In this document: positions 1-8,460 of the stretch, piece after piece
How positions within the stretch are numbered: position 1 is the stretch's first letter
Layout: each line of letters opens with the position of its first letter
Assembly (NCBI GenBank): GCA_947454305.1
Contig: CANGJE010000013.1
Span: 1 to 40,803, forward strand
Length of the DNA stretch: 40,803 nt
DNA from: Oxalobacteraceae bacterium
GTDB taxonomy: Bacteria > Pseudomonadota > Gammaproteobacteria > Burkholderiales > Burkholderiaceae_D
Reading direction: 5' to 3'
The notes under the pieces: generated by a model
The model's database searches: none
What the model was told of the DNA's origin: nothing
Seen by the model: the letters and a program-made list of their open reading frames with translations, nothing else
Made by a program: the position numbers and the translations under genes

Positions 1-507
1 GAATGGCTGGCGCTGGCTATTTGTTATGGCGGCACTGTGTTGGTATTTCTGCATGACGCCAAAAATAGTGGTTCAGATGTATGGCTGGGCGGGGCCTTTG
101 TTTTGGGTAGTGCTGTTTTTTATGGCATGTACTTACTGTTTTCAGGTGAGTTGGTGCAGCGAGTCGGTACAGTTAGGTTGGTGGCATACGTCATGTGTGT
201 GTCGGCAGTAGCATCGGTGGGTCAGTTTTTGTTGTTGCGACCTGTGCAGACCTTAATTCAGCCGCTAGTGATTTATCAGTTGTCACTTCTGAATGCTATT
301 TTTTGTACCGTACTGCCCGTATTCATTACCATGATGGCGATTGCGCGCGTAGGCGCACCGGTTGCATCGTTAGCGGGAATGATAGGACCGGTCTCTACCT
401 TGTTCCTTGCAGCCTGGATTTTGGATGAACCCATTACCGCCATTCAGCTATTAGGTACGGCGTTGGTGTTAGCAGGTATTTATTTGTTGTCGACAAAAAA
501 ATCGTAA
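1..507 (+). CDS. DMT/EamA-family transporter, C-terminal part (5' end outside window)
   Basis: The open frame runs in from the left edge, and 168 codons are visible before the TAA. The visible part is almost entirely hydrophobic, with about five membrane-spanning stretches. It ends in the segment AAWILDEPITAIQLLGTALV, whose 'E-x-x-x-x-x-Q-x-x-G-x-x-L/I-x-x-G-x-Y' pattern is typical of the last helices of EamA (drug/metabolite transporter) proteins, and finishes with a short basic tail STKKS. Proteins of this family are inner-membrane permeases with two EamA halves. Only the second half lies here, so substrate and true start cannot be judged. The SDR gene starts 17 bases after the stop, so the two probably share a transcript. 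Confidence 0.85.
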   Translation, partial: EWLALAICYGGTVLVFLHDAKNSGSDVWLGGAFVLGSAVFYGMYLLFSGELVQRVGTVRLVAYVMCVSAVASVGQFLLLRPVQTLIQPLVIYQLSLLNAIFCTVLPVFITMMAIARVGAPVASLAGMIGPVSTLFLAAWILDEPITAIQLLGTALVLAGIYLLSTKKS

Positions 508-524
508 TAAAGAAGGAGGCCACC

Positions 525-1310
525 ATGGATTTAGGAATCGCTGGTAAACACGCTCTAGTGTGCGGAGCAAGTAAAGGATTGGGTCGCGGCTGTGCCGAGG
601 CGCTTGCGCGTGAAGGTGTGCACGTCACGCTCGTCGCGCGTAACGCCGCTGCATTGGAAGCGACAGCGAATGAGATCCGTAAAAGTGTTGGCGATAAAGT
701 GAAAGTACAAACCGTCGCCACTGACATTACGACAGCCAAGGGTCGTGCAGATGCCTTAGCAGCTTGCCCTAATCCCGACATACTTATTACGAATGCCGGC
801 GGCCCTCCAACAGGTGATTTTCGAACCTTCGACCGCGATCAATGGATTGCGGCGATTGACGCCAATATGCTGACACCGATTGAGTTAATTCGAGCGACAG
901 TAGATGGCATGATGGAGCGCGGTTTTGGACGTATCGTTAATATCACCTCTAGTGCCGTGAAGGCGCCGATTGATATTCTTGCGTTGTCGAATGGTGCGCG
1001 CTCGGGGCTCACAGGATTTATCGCAGGCTTGTCTAGAACTACTCCGCAAAAAAACGTCACGATTAATAATTTATTGCCCGGTCCATTCGAGACTGATCGT
1101 TTGTGGTCAACCTTCGAAGCTTCTGCAAAATCCAGCGGGCAGCCTATCGATGGATTAATTACTGCACGTCGTAATGCCAATCCTGCAAAACGTTTTGGTA
1201 CACCAGAAGAATTTGGTTCTGTTTGTGCGTTTATGTGTAGCGTACACGCGGGATACATGACTGGGCAAAATATTTTGCTCGATGGTGGCGCGTTTCCCGG
1301 CACGTTCTAA
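525..1310 (+). CDS. Atypical SDR-family protein (3-oxoacyl-ACP reductase-like) lacking YxxxK
   Basis: 261 residues, the normal length for a classical short-chain dehydrogenase/reductase. An AGAAGGAGG ribosome-binding site ends six bases before the ATG. The Rossmann glycine motif GASKGLG is at residues 14-20 and NAGG at 90-93, and the TSS segment around 141-143 supplies the usual serine. Where the catalytic Tyr-xxx-Lys should be, the sequence reads LSNGAR (154-159), so Tyr becomes Ser155 and Lys becomes Arg159. The C-terminal end keeps the family's 'G-Q-N-I-L-L-D-G-G' strand. I know of a BKR-like SDR subgroup with an imperfect NAD motif and no classical tetrad, and this probably belongs there. 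The fold is certain, but a reductase activity is only inferred and may be absent. Confidence 0.88.
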   Translation: MDLGIAGKHALVCGASKGLGRGCAEALAREGVHVTLVARNAAALEATANEIRKSVGDKVKVQTVATDITTAKGRADALAACPNPDILITNAGGPPTGDFRTFDRDQWIAAIDANMLTPIELIRATVDGMMERGFGRIVNITSSAVKAPIDILALSNGARSGLTGFIAGLSRTTPQKNVTINNLLPGPFETDRLWSTFEASAKSSGQPIDGLITARRNANPAKRFGTPEEFGSVCAFMCSVHAGYMTGQNILLDGGAFPGTF

Positions 1311-1322
1311 TTTTTGTCGAGT

Positions 1323-1351
1323 TGCGCACGAGTTAAAATTTACCGTGCGCA
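1323..1351. promoter_or_regulatory. 8-bp inverted repeat enclosing a TAAAAT box upstream of the quinone oxidoreductase gene
   Basis: TGCGCACG (1323-1330) and CGTGCGCA (1344-1351) are perfect inverted arms. They enclose a 13-base AT-rich spacer that contains TAAAAT at 1334-1339, a plausible -10 element for the gene starting at 1426. A matching -35 is not clear. The structure could be an operator across the promoter or the hairpin ending the SDR transcript. No T-run follows, which favours the former. Confidence 0.35.
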
Positions 1352-1425
1352 CAGGGCTTCAGAAGTCAAAGAGCATAATAAGCAGCAATTGACGTTAGTC
1401 TTACACTTATTTTATGGGAATAATC

Positions 1426-2400
1426 ATGGCAAAAGCGATTCAATGTTTTACTAATGGCGGCCCCGAGGTCATGGAATATGTCGATGTTGAAGTCGGCGAG
1501 CCAGGTGCGGGTGAGGCGCGTGTTCGTCAACACGCGATTGGCTTAAATTACATTGATGTGTACTTCCGTACAGGTTTATATCCGCTGCCATTGCCTACGG
1601 GTTTAGGTATGGAAGGTGCCGGCGTTGTGGAAGCTGTGGGCCCCGACGTGAAGCATGTGAAAGTGGGTGATCGTGTTGCTTATGCTGCGCGTCCACCGGG
1701 ATCGTATGCTGATTTGCGAGTGATGCCTGCCGCGGGTTTAGTTAAATTACCCGATGCAATTAGTTTTGAAACAGCGGCAGCTATGATGCTGCAAGGTCTC
1801 ACCGTGCAGTATCTGTTTAATCATACTTTCCCCCTCAAAGGTGGTGAGACAATTTTGTTTCATGCAGCCGCAGGCGGCGTTGGTTTGATAGCGTGTCAGT
1901 GGGCCAAAGCGTTAGGTGTGACCATGATCGGCACCGTGGGCAGTGAAGAAAAAGGTGCGTTGGCCAAAGCCCATGGCTGCACTCACGTCATCAACTACAA
2001 CACAGAAAATTTTGTCGAACGCGTAAAAGAAATCACCGGCGGCAAAGGTGTTCCTGTTGTTTACGATTCAATTGGTAAAGATACGTTTACTCAGTCGTTA
2101 GATTGCTTGGCACCTTTGGGCATGATGGTGAGTTATGGTTCGGCATCGGGTCCGGTGCCACCGTTTTCACTGAATGAATTGGCATCGCGTGGATCGTTAT
2201 TCTTGACCCGTCCTTCTTTGTTTAACTATGCGGCACAGCGTAGCGATCTGGAAGCGATGGCGGCGGATCTGTTCCGTATGGTTGAAAGTGGTAAAGTCAA
2301 AATTGAAATCAATCAGCGCTATGCACTGAAAGATGCGCAACAAGCGCATCGTGATCTCGAGTCACGTAAAACTACTGGCTCAACGATTCTTTTGCCATAA
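1426..2400 (+). CDS. Zinc-free quinone oxidoreductase (QOR/zeta-crystallin type, MDR superfamily)
   Basis: 324 residues from the second in-frame ATG. The first ATG at 1414 would add four residues, and a GGGA element sits at better spacing for 1426. The N-terminus begins MAKAIQCF as in bacterial quinone oxidoreductases. An early GLNYIDVYFRTGLY segment is the QOR-type catalytic domain signature, and no zinc-binding Cys/His set is present. The nucleotide-binding domain carries AAAGGVGLIACQWAKALG. Family members reduce quinones with NADPH by one electron in the cytosol. The C-terminus (YALKDAQQAHRDLESRKTTG) is typical and complete. It is separated from the SDR by a 115-base gap and followed after nine bases by a small membrane protein gene. 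I am sure of the family; the physiological substrate is not evident. Confidence 0.92.
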   Translation: MAKAIQCFTNGGPEVMEYVDVEVGEPGAGEARVRQHAIGLNYIDVYFRTGLYPLPLPTGLGMEGAGVVEAVGPDVKHVKVGDRVAYAARPPGSYADLRVMPAAGLVKLPDAISFETAAAMMLQGLTVQYLFNHTFPLKGGETILFHAAAGGVGLIACQWAKALGVTMIGTVGSEEKGALAKAHGCTHVINYNTENFVERVKEITGGKGVPVVYDSIGKDTFTQSLDCLAPLGMMVSYGSASGPVPPFSLNELASRGSLFLTRPSLFNYAAQRSDLEAMAADLFRMVESGKVKIEINQRYALKDAQQAHRDLESRKTTGSTILLP

Positions 2401-2409
2401 GTTTTAGCC

Positions 2410-2574
2410 ATGAATGATTTGCCAGACTTTGATGAAAATCCTATGAATCATCCAGAGGAACAGCCGGTGATCTCGGATCAGAACCCAAAGTTTGGCAAGT
2501 TATTGATCGTCTTGGTAGCCGCCGTGCTGTTGCTGGCGCTGATTACCTGGGCATCGGTCGCTTACGTGACTTGA
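2410..2574 (+). CDS. Small single-pass membrane protein, 54 aa, unrecognised
   Basis: A short frame starts nine bases after the quinone oxidoreductase stop: ATG AAT GAT TTG at 2410, ending in TGA at 2572-2574. Residues 1-30 are acidic and proline-rich (DLPDFDENP, then HPEEQP). Residues 31-48 (LLIVLVAAVLLLALITWA) form one convincing transmembrane helix, followed by a six-residue tail. The organisation suggests an N-in or tail-anchored inner-membrane microprotein. I see no clear Shine-Dalgarno sequence beyond the tail of the preceding gene, so translational coupling would be needed. Function is unknown. The clean hydrophilic-plus-TM layout and the position make it likelier to be real than a chance frame. 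Confidence 0.5.
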   Translation: MNDLPDFDENPMNHPEEQPVISDQNPKFGKLLIVLVAAVLLLALITWASVAYVT

Positions 2575-2723
2575 ATCTGACTTTCCGTTAACCCAGATCA
2601 TTGAGCAATTAGTTAGCACATTCAGGTTCAGTCATTAGAGAACCTCATACCTCTCCCTAGCTTGGTAAAATGCGCTTTTGCATGCAATTTTGCATCAGCC
2701 ACCACATTTACTGACAGCTTGAC

Positions 2724-5405
2724 ATGCGTACAGATACAGCAACCATCGTCCTTCGTGACAACTACACCCAACCTGCGTATTGGGTACAAACCCTCGATAT
2801 GGGTTTTGATCTCGATCCCCAAGCCACTCGTGTTGCCGCGCGTAGCGTTCACCGCCGTAACCCTGAAAGTAAAGAGACCGACTTGGTATTGCATGGCGAT
2901 GAAGTGGAATTAGTCGCTTTGCGCATGAATGGTAAGACCTTAAGCAAGCGTCACTATCGTCTCGAGCATGGAAAATTAATTATTCCTAATGCGCCCGATG
3001 AAGTGACTTTGGAAATTGAAACGCTGATTCGCCCCGACACCAATACCTCGTTGATGGGCCTCTACGTTTCAAACGATAATTTTTTTACGCAATGCGAAGC
3101 AGAGGGTTTTCGCAAAATCACGTTCTTTCCGGATCGTCCGGATGTGATGGCCAAATATCGTGTGATGCTTCGCGCGGACAAGAAAAAATATCCAGTCTTG
3201 CTATCCAATGGCAACTTGGTCGAACAAGGTGATATTGGTGATGGACGTCACTATGCCTTGTGGGAAGATCCCTTTAGCAAACCTTCCTATCTATTTGCTC
3301 TGGTTGCTGGCCGCTTGGTGTGTGAAGAGCAAACCATTCGTTTGAAGTCAGGTAAACAAGCGCTGTTGCAGGTGTGGGTAGAAGAGGGGAATCTCGATAA
3401 GACTTCGCATGCCATGCAATCGCTTATACGCAGCATACGTTGGGATGAAGAGCGCTATGGCCTAGAGCTTGATCTTGATCGCTTCATGATTGTTGCGGTA
3501 TCCGACTTCAACATGGGTGCGATGGAAAATAAAGGTTTGAATATCTTCAACACTAAATATGTGTTGGCTAATTCGCGCATAGCGACTGACGCTGATTATG
3601 CAAATATTGAAGCCGTCGTTGCGCACGAATATTTTCATAACTGGACAGGTAATCGAGTCACGTGCCGCGATTGGTTTCAGTTATCGCTCAAAGAGGGTCT
3701 GACAGTTTTTCGTGATCAGGAATTTTCTGCCGATATGATGGGCAGTGAAAGCGGCAAAGTAGTCAAACGCATAGAAGATGTGCGCGTGCTACGGCAAGCA
3801 CAATTCCCAGAAGATGCGGGCCCCATGGCGCATCCGGTTCGCCCTGACTCGTATGTTGAAATCAATAATTTTTATACGCTGACCATTTACGAAAAAGGGG
3901 CTGAGGTAGTCCGCATGCTTCAGACCTTGTTAGGCCGTGATGGTTTTCGTAAAGGTATGGATTTGTATTTTCAGCGTCATGATGGTCAGGCGGTGACTTG
4001 TAATGATTTTCGCGCTGCGATGGCTGACGCCAATGGCCGTGATCTAACTCAATTTGAGCGTTGGTATAGTCAGGCGGGTACTCCACGTGTGGTAGCTACG
4101 ACGAATTATGATTCGTCAACTGAGACGCTTACACTTGAGTTAGAACAATTCTGCCCGCCGACACCAGGGCAACCATTGAAGCAGCCTATGCATATTCCTG
4201 TAGCGGTGGGCTTGCTTAATGCGAATGGCGATGATCTGCCATTGCAATTAGAAGGCGCTAAACGTAGTGAGGCAGGAGTGCATTCTCTGCCCACGACTAT
4301 CGTGCTTGAATTGACGCAATCAAAACAGAGTTTTACCTTTGTTGGAATCAAGCAGCCGCCGGTGCCTTCATTGCTACGTAATTTTTCAGCGCCCATAGTA
4401 CTCGAGGCCAATTACAGCGATCAGCAACTAGCTTTTCTATTGGCTCACGATAGCGATCCTTTCAATCGCTGGGAAGCGGGCCAGCGATTGGCAACACGTC
4501 GTTTACTTAGCTTGTGTGAAGAAGGTATAGGACCTAATCAAGCCTATCCCGTAACCAGTCAAGATGAGTTACTAGCAGACGCCCTCGGACAATTGTTGCG
4601 TGATACGTCATTAGATGCGGCTTACCGCGATTTGGTGCTGACCCTGCCTTCAGAAGTCATGCTTGCAGAGCAGGTTGATGTGATTGACCCAGAAGCGATT
4701 CACAATGCGCGCTGTGCATTACGCAATTATTTGTCCCATGTATTGCGTGATGATTTCAGCGCTGTTTATAGCGCAAATCAACAATCCGGACCATACAGTC
4801 CCGATGCCGCCTCAGCTGGGCGTCGTGCGTTGCGCAACAACTCTTTAGGCTATCTCGCTGAGTTAAATGACAGTGCAGTTCATCAATTAATTCAAGATCA
4901 ATTAGCTCAGGCATCTAATATGACAGACCGCCTTGCAGCATTGTCGATAATGAATGTGCATCAGACGCCTGGTATCCGAGATGCTCTTCAAAGCTTCTAC
5001 AAAGACTTTGAGCACGAAGCCCTAGTGATTGATAAATGGTTTAGCTTACAAGCCTCGGCACCTGGTACCGATACAAAAGCCATACACAAGTTGATGCAGC
5101 ATCCTGCCTTTTCTATGACCAATCCAAATCGTGCTCGCAGTTTGATTTTTGCATTTTGTAATAACAATGCGGCGCAATTTCATGCGGCAGATGGAAGTGG
5201 GCATGCTTTCTGGGCTGAACAAGTGATTGCGCTCGATAAGATTAATCCACAAGTCGCTGCACGACTTGCGCGCAGTATGGATAGATGGCGTAAATTTACT
5301 CCAGCCCTTCAGGCGAGCATGAAAGCGGCATTAGAAAAAGTAGCCAGAACACCGAAGCTGTCGAATGATGTTGCCGAAGTGATCGGCAAGGCTTTATCAA
5401 AATAA
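2724..5405 (+). CDS. pepN: Aminopeptidase N (M1 zinc metallopeptidase)
   Basis: 893 residues, close to other proteobacterial PepN proteins. The exopeptidase motif GAMEN is at 265-269. The zinc site HEYFH is at 301-305 with the third ligand Glu324 (LSLKEGLT) 18 residues on; Glu302 is the general base. Tyr389, in [12 protein letters not shown], matches the transition-state tyrosine. The long helical C-terminal domain (about 560-893) is present, so the protein is complete. There is no signal peptide, in keeping with cytosolic release of N-terminal residues from peptides during protein turnover. fbp starts 22 bases downstream and is probably co-transcribed, a pairing seen in Burkholderiales. A TAAAAT box at 2666-2671 may be the -10 of the promoter, but I see no good -35. 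Confidence 0.97.
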   Translation: MRTDTATIVLRDNYTQPAYWVQTLDMGFDLDPQATRVAARSVHRRNPESKETDLVLHGDEVELVALRMNGKTLSKRHYRLEHGKLIIPNAPDEVTLEIETLIRPDTNTSLMGLYVSNDNFFTQCEAEGFRKITFFPDRPDVMAKYRVMLRADKKKYPVLLSNGNLVEQGDIGDGRHYALWEDPFSKPSYLFALVAGRLVCEEQTIRLKSGKQALLQVWVEEGNLDKTSHAMQSLIRSIRWDEERYGLELDLDRFMIVAVSDFNMGAMENKGLNIFNTKYVLANSRIATDADYANIEAVVAHEYFHNWTGNRVTCRDWFQLSLKEGLTVFRDQEFSADMMGSESGKVVKRIEDVRVLRQAQFPEDAGPMAHPVRPDSYVEINNFYTLTIYEKGAEVVRMLQTLLGRDGFRKGMDLYFQRHDGQAVTCNDFRAAMADANGRDLTQFERWYSQAGTPRVVATTNYDSSTETLTLELEQFCPPTPGQPLKQPMHIPVAVGLLNANGDDLPLQLEGAKRSEAGVHSLPTTIVLELTQSKQSFTFVGIKQPPVPSLLRNFSAPIVLEANYSDQQLAFLLAHDSDPFNRWEAGQRLATRRLLSLCEEGIGPNQAYPVTSQDELLADALGQLLRDTSLDAAYRDLVLTLPSEVMLAEQVDVIDPEAIHNARCALRNYLSHVLRDDFSAVYSANQQSGPYSPDAASAGRRALRNNSLGYLAELNDSAVHQLIQDQLAQASNMTDRLAALSIMNVHQTPGIRDALQSFYKDFEHEALVIDKWFSLQASAPGTDTKAIHKLMQHPAFSMTNPNRARSLIFAFCNNNAAQFHAADGSGHAFWAEQVIALDKINPQVAARLARSMDRWRKFTPALQASMKAALEKVARTPKLSNDVAEVIGKALSK

Positions 5406-5427
5406 ATTACCTCTATTGAGACACTCC

Positions 5428-6429
5428 ATGAAACGAGTCAGCCTGACGCAATACCTGATTGAAGAGCAGCGATTAAATAACTCTATACCTGCTGAATTGC
5501 GCTTGCTGATAGAGGTCTTAGCAAGAGCATGTAAAACGATTAGTCATTCAGTAGGTAAGGGTGCACTCGGTGAAGTGCTGGGTGCTGCAGAAAGCGAAAA
5601 CGTTCAAGGCGAGATACAAAAAAAGCTCGATATCATTTCCAACGAAATTTTATTGCAGGCGAACGAATGGGGCGGCCATCTCGCCGCGATGGCATCGGAA
5701 GAAATGGAGACCATACATCCGATTCCCAATCGTTATCCTATGGGCGAATACATGTTGTTATTTGATCCGCTGGATGGATCGTCAAACATCGATGTGAATG
5801 TATCGATCGGCACCATTTTTTCAGTTCTCAAAGCACCAGAAGGAATGGCCACACCAACAGAAGACGATTTTCTCCAGCCTGGTACTAAACAAGTAGCAGC
5901 AGGCTACGCCGTGTATGGTCCGCAGACCGTGCTTGTGCTCACGACCGGCAATGGTGTCCATGGATTCACCTTGGATAGAGAAATGGGTTCTTGGGTTATG
6001 ACCCAACGAAATATTCAAATACCTGTTGATACCGCTGAGTACGCGATTAATGCGTCTAACTCGCGTCATTGGTATGCGCCGGTCAAGCGCTACATCACTG
6101 AACTAGAAGCAGGTAAGACCGGCCCGCGTGAGAAAAATTTTAATATGCGCTGGGTTGCTTCGATGGTGGCCGATGTTCATCGCATTTTGAATCGGGGCGG
6201 TATCTTTATGTATCCCGCTGATCAGCGTGAGCCTGATAAACCAGGTAAATTGCGCTTAATGTATGAAGCTAATCCTATGGCGCTATTAGTCGAGCAAGCC
6301 GGTGGCGCAGCTACTGATGGCAAGCAGCGAATATTGGATATTCAGCCGACAAAATTGCATCAGCGCGTTGCGGTGTTTTTAGGATCGCGCAATGAGGTAG
6401 AGCGAGTCACTCGCTACCACGCGGAATAA
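5428..6429 (+). CDS. fbp: Fructose-1,6-bisphosphatase, class I
   Basis: 333 residues. The start is the ATG at 5428 ([10 protein letters not shown]), matching the family N-terminus; the in-frame TTG at 5416 is less likely. The metal- and phosphate-binding motif DPLDGSSN is at residues 113-120, and further class I blocks are present: the N-terminal 'GEIQKKLD' region, the AMNASNSR-like INASNSRHW stretch, and the substrate-binding [10 protein letters not shown]. The enzyme removes the 1-phosphate of fructose 1,6-bisphosphate, a one-way gluconeogenic step in the cytosol. It lies 22 bases after pepN on the same strand. Its transcript probably ends at the bidirectional hairpin near 6596-6629. There is no truncation or unusual residue. 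Confidence 0.97.
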   Translation: MKRVSLTQYLIEEQRLNNSIPAELRLLIEVLARACKTISHSVGKGALGEVLGAAESENVQGEIQKKLDIISNEILLQANEWGGHLAAMASEEMETIHPIPNRYPMGEYMLLFDPLDGSSNIDVNVSIGTIFSVLKAPEGMATPTEDDFLQPGTKQVAAGYAVYGPQTVLVLTTGNGVHGFTLDREMGSWVMTQRNIQIPVDTAEYAINASNSRHWYAPVKRYITELEAGKTGPREKNFNMRWVASMVADVHRILNRGGIFMYPADQREPDKPGKLRLMYEANPMALLVEQAGGAATDGKQRILDIQPTKLHQRVAVFLGSRNEVERVTRYHAE

Positions 6430-6502
6430 GCTTGGCCTTGGGTTGGTACTAACTTTTTGATCTGAGTAGGGTTAGTGCGTTAGCGGCTTTGCAAAAGTTC
6501 CT

Positions 6503-6540
6503 CTGAGCACTGATGTAGCTCAGCTTGCAGTGCAGCTGAG
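6503..6540. repeat. Two overlapping, mutually exclusive short inverted repeats after fbp
   Basis: CTGAGC (6503-6508) can pair with GCTCAG (6518-6523), and CTCAGCT (6519-6525) can pair with AGCTGAG (6534-6540). The central CTCAG is shared, so only one hairpin can form at a time. No T-run follows. It may be a weak 3'-end structure of the fbp message or chance. Confidence 0.25.
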
Positions 6541-6595
6541 TAATAATTAGTAGATCTGACGTTCGATTCGTCTTATTAGCACCAATTAAAAAAAC

Positions 6596-6629
6596 GGCTT
6601 ACGCTGGAATCACGTAAGTCATTTTTTTT
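6596..6629. terminator. Bidirectional intrinsic terminator between fbp and the RTX gene
   Basis: GGCTTACG (6596-6603) and CGTAAGTC (6613-6620) pair over eight bases with one G-T pair and a nine-base loop. Eight Ts follow on the plus strand (6622-6629) and a run of As precedes on the left, which is a T-run for minus-strand transcripts. It lies between two converging genes, fitting termination of both. Confidence 0.75.
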
Positions 6630-6648
6630 GATTTATAAAAGTCGTTGA

Positions 6649-7911
6649 TTACGATGTCCAACCGACTTGAGTTAAGTAATCTGTAGGAAGCTTTACCGTC
6701 GCAAAAGCTAGGGCACCAAGAAGCGCACTGTCACCATCTTCGTTGTACCAAAGTTTTCCGGTTCCAGTTTCAAAGATAACGTTAGCAGTTGATCCAGCAG
6801 TTTTTGCTGCTGCAAGCGATTTGAACGCAGATACGCTACCGAAGCCATCCAGCGTCAGAGAATCTTGTTCACCATTTTTTACATACTTGAAGTCTGAAAT
6901 GGTATCAGCGAGTATGGTTTTAGCAGATGTGAAGTCGTAATCGCTCTTACTTAAAACGAAAGTGTCGTTACCTTTGCCACCAGCCAGTGTGTCTTTGCCG
7001 GCTCCGGCGATCAGCGTGTCGTTTCCAATGCTGCCAGTAATTTTGTCATTACCAGCGCCCGCATCAATCGATGTACCTGCAGTAGAAGTAATGACAATTG
7101 TATTGTCGCCTTTTATAAAAAGCTCGGCAAAAGCTGGAACATTACCTTTAATTGTACTCAGGTTACTATTGTTGTCTGGACTGATCTGAGGGAGTGACTC
7201 CATTTCGGCGACACTTAGAATTTCGGCATACTTGGCCGTGGTGACTGAGCAATCTGAGAGTATAAATTTAATGTTCGATAGCGATAAGTTTACTGTGTCT
7301 TTGGTTTCATCCACGATTGCACTGATACTCATGCTTGATGAAGTATTATCTGTTTTGTCAGTAATGCTTATAGTTCCAGATCCCTTGTAACCAGTGCTAG
7401 TGCCTGACACAACAAAATTCCACTTGTAAGCCCAACTTGCATTAGAAAAATCTAGATTGGTTGATTCGCTATTCACAGCTCCAGTGGCCTCAGAGTGTTT
7501 AGAAGAATAAACTAGCTTATATGCGTAATCATCGGCTGTAGTTTTGGTGTCTCCAACATAAGACCAACTGATCGATTTTTGATTATTTTCAGAAATAGCT
7601 GTCCAAGTGTTACTCCAGCTCGCAGAAATTTTAATTCCGTCGGGTTTTCCTACTAGCGAGAGTGAGCCACTATAACTGCCAGCCGTGTCAGTTCCTGCGC
7701 CCTTAGCTTTGAATGAAATAGCCGAACCCTGCGAACTTTTCCAAACCGCAGAATTATTACTTGATGAGTTATCGTAAGTTTGTGAGTTCCAGCTTTCGGA
7801 ACTCATCGATCCAAATGAAACATATGAGCGTAAGTAGAATTTATCGTCGTTTTGAGTATCTGACGAAATAGAACTGATGAATTCACTGCCTGAAACTTGG
7901 GTGGCTGCCAT
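6649..7911 (-). CDS. RTX-type calcium-binding repeat protein, probably type I secreted
   Basis: 420 residues, very rich in Ser, Thr, Asn and Gly. Residues about 284-318 hold four glycine-rich nonapeptide-like units (GAGNDKITG, GSIGNDTLIAG, GAGKDTLAG, GKGNDTFVL), which bind calcium in the hemolysin/serralysin family. The part after them (ISDFKYVKNGEQDSLTLDGF, later GKLWYNEDGD) is the usual RTX C-terminal region that carries the type I secretion signal. There is no N-terminal signal peptide, as expected for that route. The first 270 residues show no enzymatic motif I recognise, only beta-rich, Ser-rich sequence. No ABC/membrane-fusion/TolC secretion genes are in the window. It faces fbp tail to tail and lies beside a decayed toxin-antitoxin locus, so horizontal origin is possible. 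An adhesin or surface-layer role is a guess. Confidence 0.82.
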   Translation of the reverse strand: MAATQVSGSEFISSISSDTQNDDKFYLRSYVSFGSMSSESWNSQTYDNSSSNNSAVWKSSQGSAISFKAKGAGTDTAGSYSGSLSLVGKPDGIKISASWSNTWTAISENNQKSISWSYVGDTKTTADDYAYKLVYSSKHSEATGAVNSESTNLDFSNASWAYKWNFVVSGTSTGYKGSGTISITDKTDNTSSSMSISAIVDETKDTVNLSLSNIKFILSDCSVTTAKYAEILSVAEMESLPQISPDNNSNLSTIKGNVPAFAELFIKGDNTIVITSTAGTSIDAGAGNDKITGSIGNDTLIAGAGKDTLAGGKGNDTFVLSKSDYDFTSAKTILADTISDFKYVKNGEQDSLTLDGFGSVSAFKSLAAAKTAGSTANVIFETGTGKLWYNEDGDSALLGALAFATVKLPTDYLTQVGWTS

Positions 7912-8148
7912 GATGAAAGCTTTCTAAGGCTGAGGTATTGGATGTAATTTGGAATTTATAGACAGCCTGGTCACGAGCGAACCAGAAAAGATACTTATCA
8001 GTATTTTTTAAACTTTATAGATTTTACAATAAAATATTGGCCTAGGTTTGCTAATTTCTCCCCTGTTTGGAACGTTATCAAAACAAATGACGTGCCCGTC
8101 TACCATGGCCGTATCGCCATACGATTGCTGTAAAACCTTGGAGACGAT

Positions 8149-8375
8149 ATGTCAACCACGCTCAGCACCAAGGGCCAAGTTACTATCCCTAAGCATATTC
8201 GCGAAGCGCTTGGCTTGTAGCCTGGCATGTTAGTCGAATTTGTTGTTAATCAAGAGGGTGAAGTGGTGATTCGCAAAGCCGGGGTTTTTCTGATCGGTTC
8301 GAGGCAGTTCGGGGCAAGGCTAATGTAAAGTGTAGGACCCAAGACCTGATGACCATGTTACGTGGTGGTTTCTGA
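8149..8375 (+). pseudogene. Decayed AbrB/VapB-type antitoxin gene (SpoVT-AbrB domain)
   Basis: ATG at 8149 after a GGAGAC element begins MSTTLSTKGQVTIPKHIREA, the hallmark N-terminus of AbrB/MazE-like antitoxins. Codon 24 is an in-frame TAG (8218-8220), just where the family reads 'ALGLKPG'. Reading on in the same frame gives PGMLVEFVVNQEGEVVIRKA. The homology then shifts frame near 8290, where DRFEAVRGKANVK and DLMTMLRGGF continue to a TGA at 8373-8375. A TGATG overlap opens a possible downstream toxin frame that stops after six codons (MKISLS), so the PIN-type toxin that usually follows is missing. Two independent lesions plus the lost partner make this a relic. The rest of 7912-8460 shows nothing coding. 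Confidence 0.85.
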
Positions 8376-8460
8376 TGAAGATAAGTTTAAGTTAGTTAAA
8401 AAGTGAATAACTCGTTTAAAGTTCCAAGCACAAAAGCCTGCTGCCTGATTGGGCTGCTTA

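Noticed and set aside
8048..8233. 61-residue plus-strand frame before cysB
   Set aside because: It overlaps the AbrB relic in another frame, has no ribosome-binding site or recognisable composition, and the relic explains the sequence.
8395..8460. Possible terminator after cysB (AGCAGCCC/GGCAGCAGGCT region)
   Set aside because: The pairing is interrupted and only four Ts follow; it is too weak to call.
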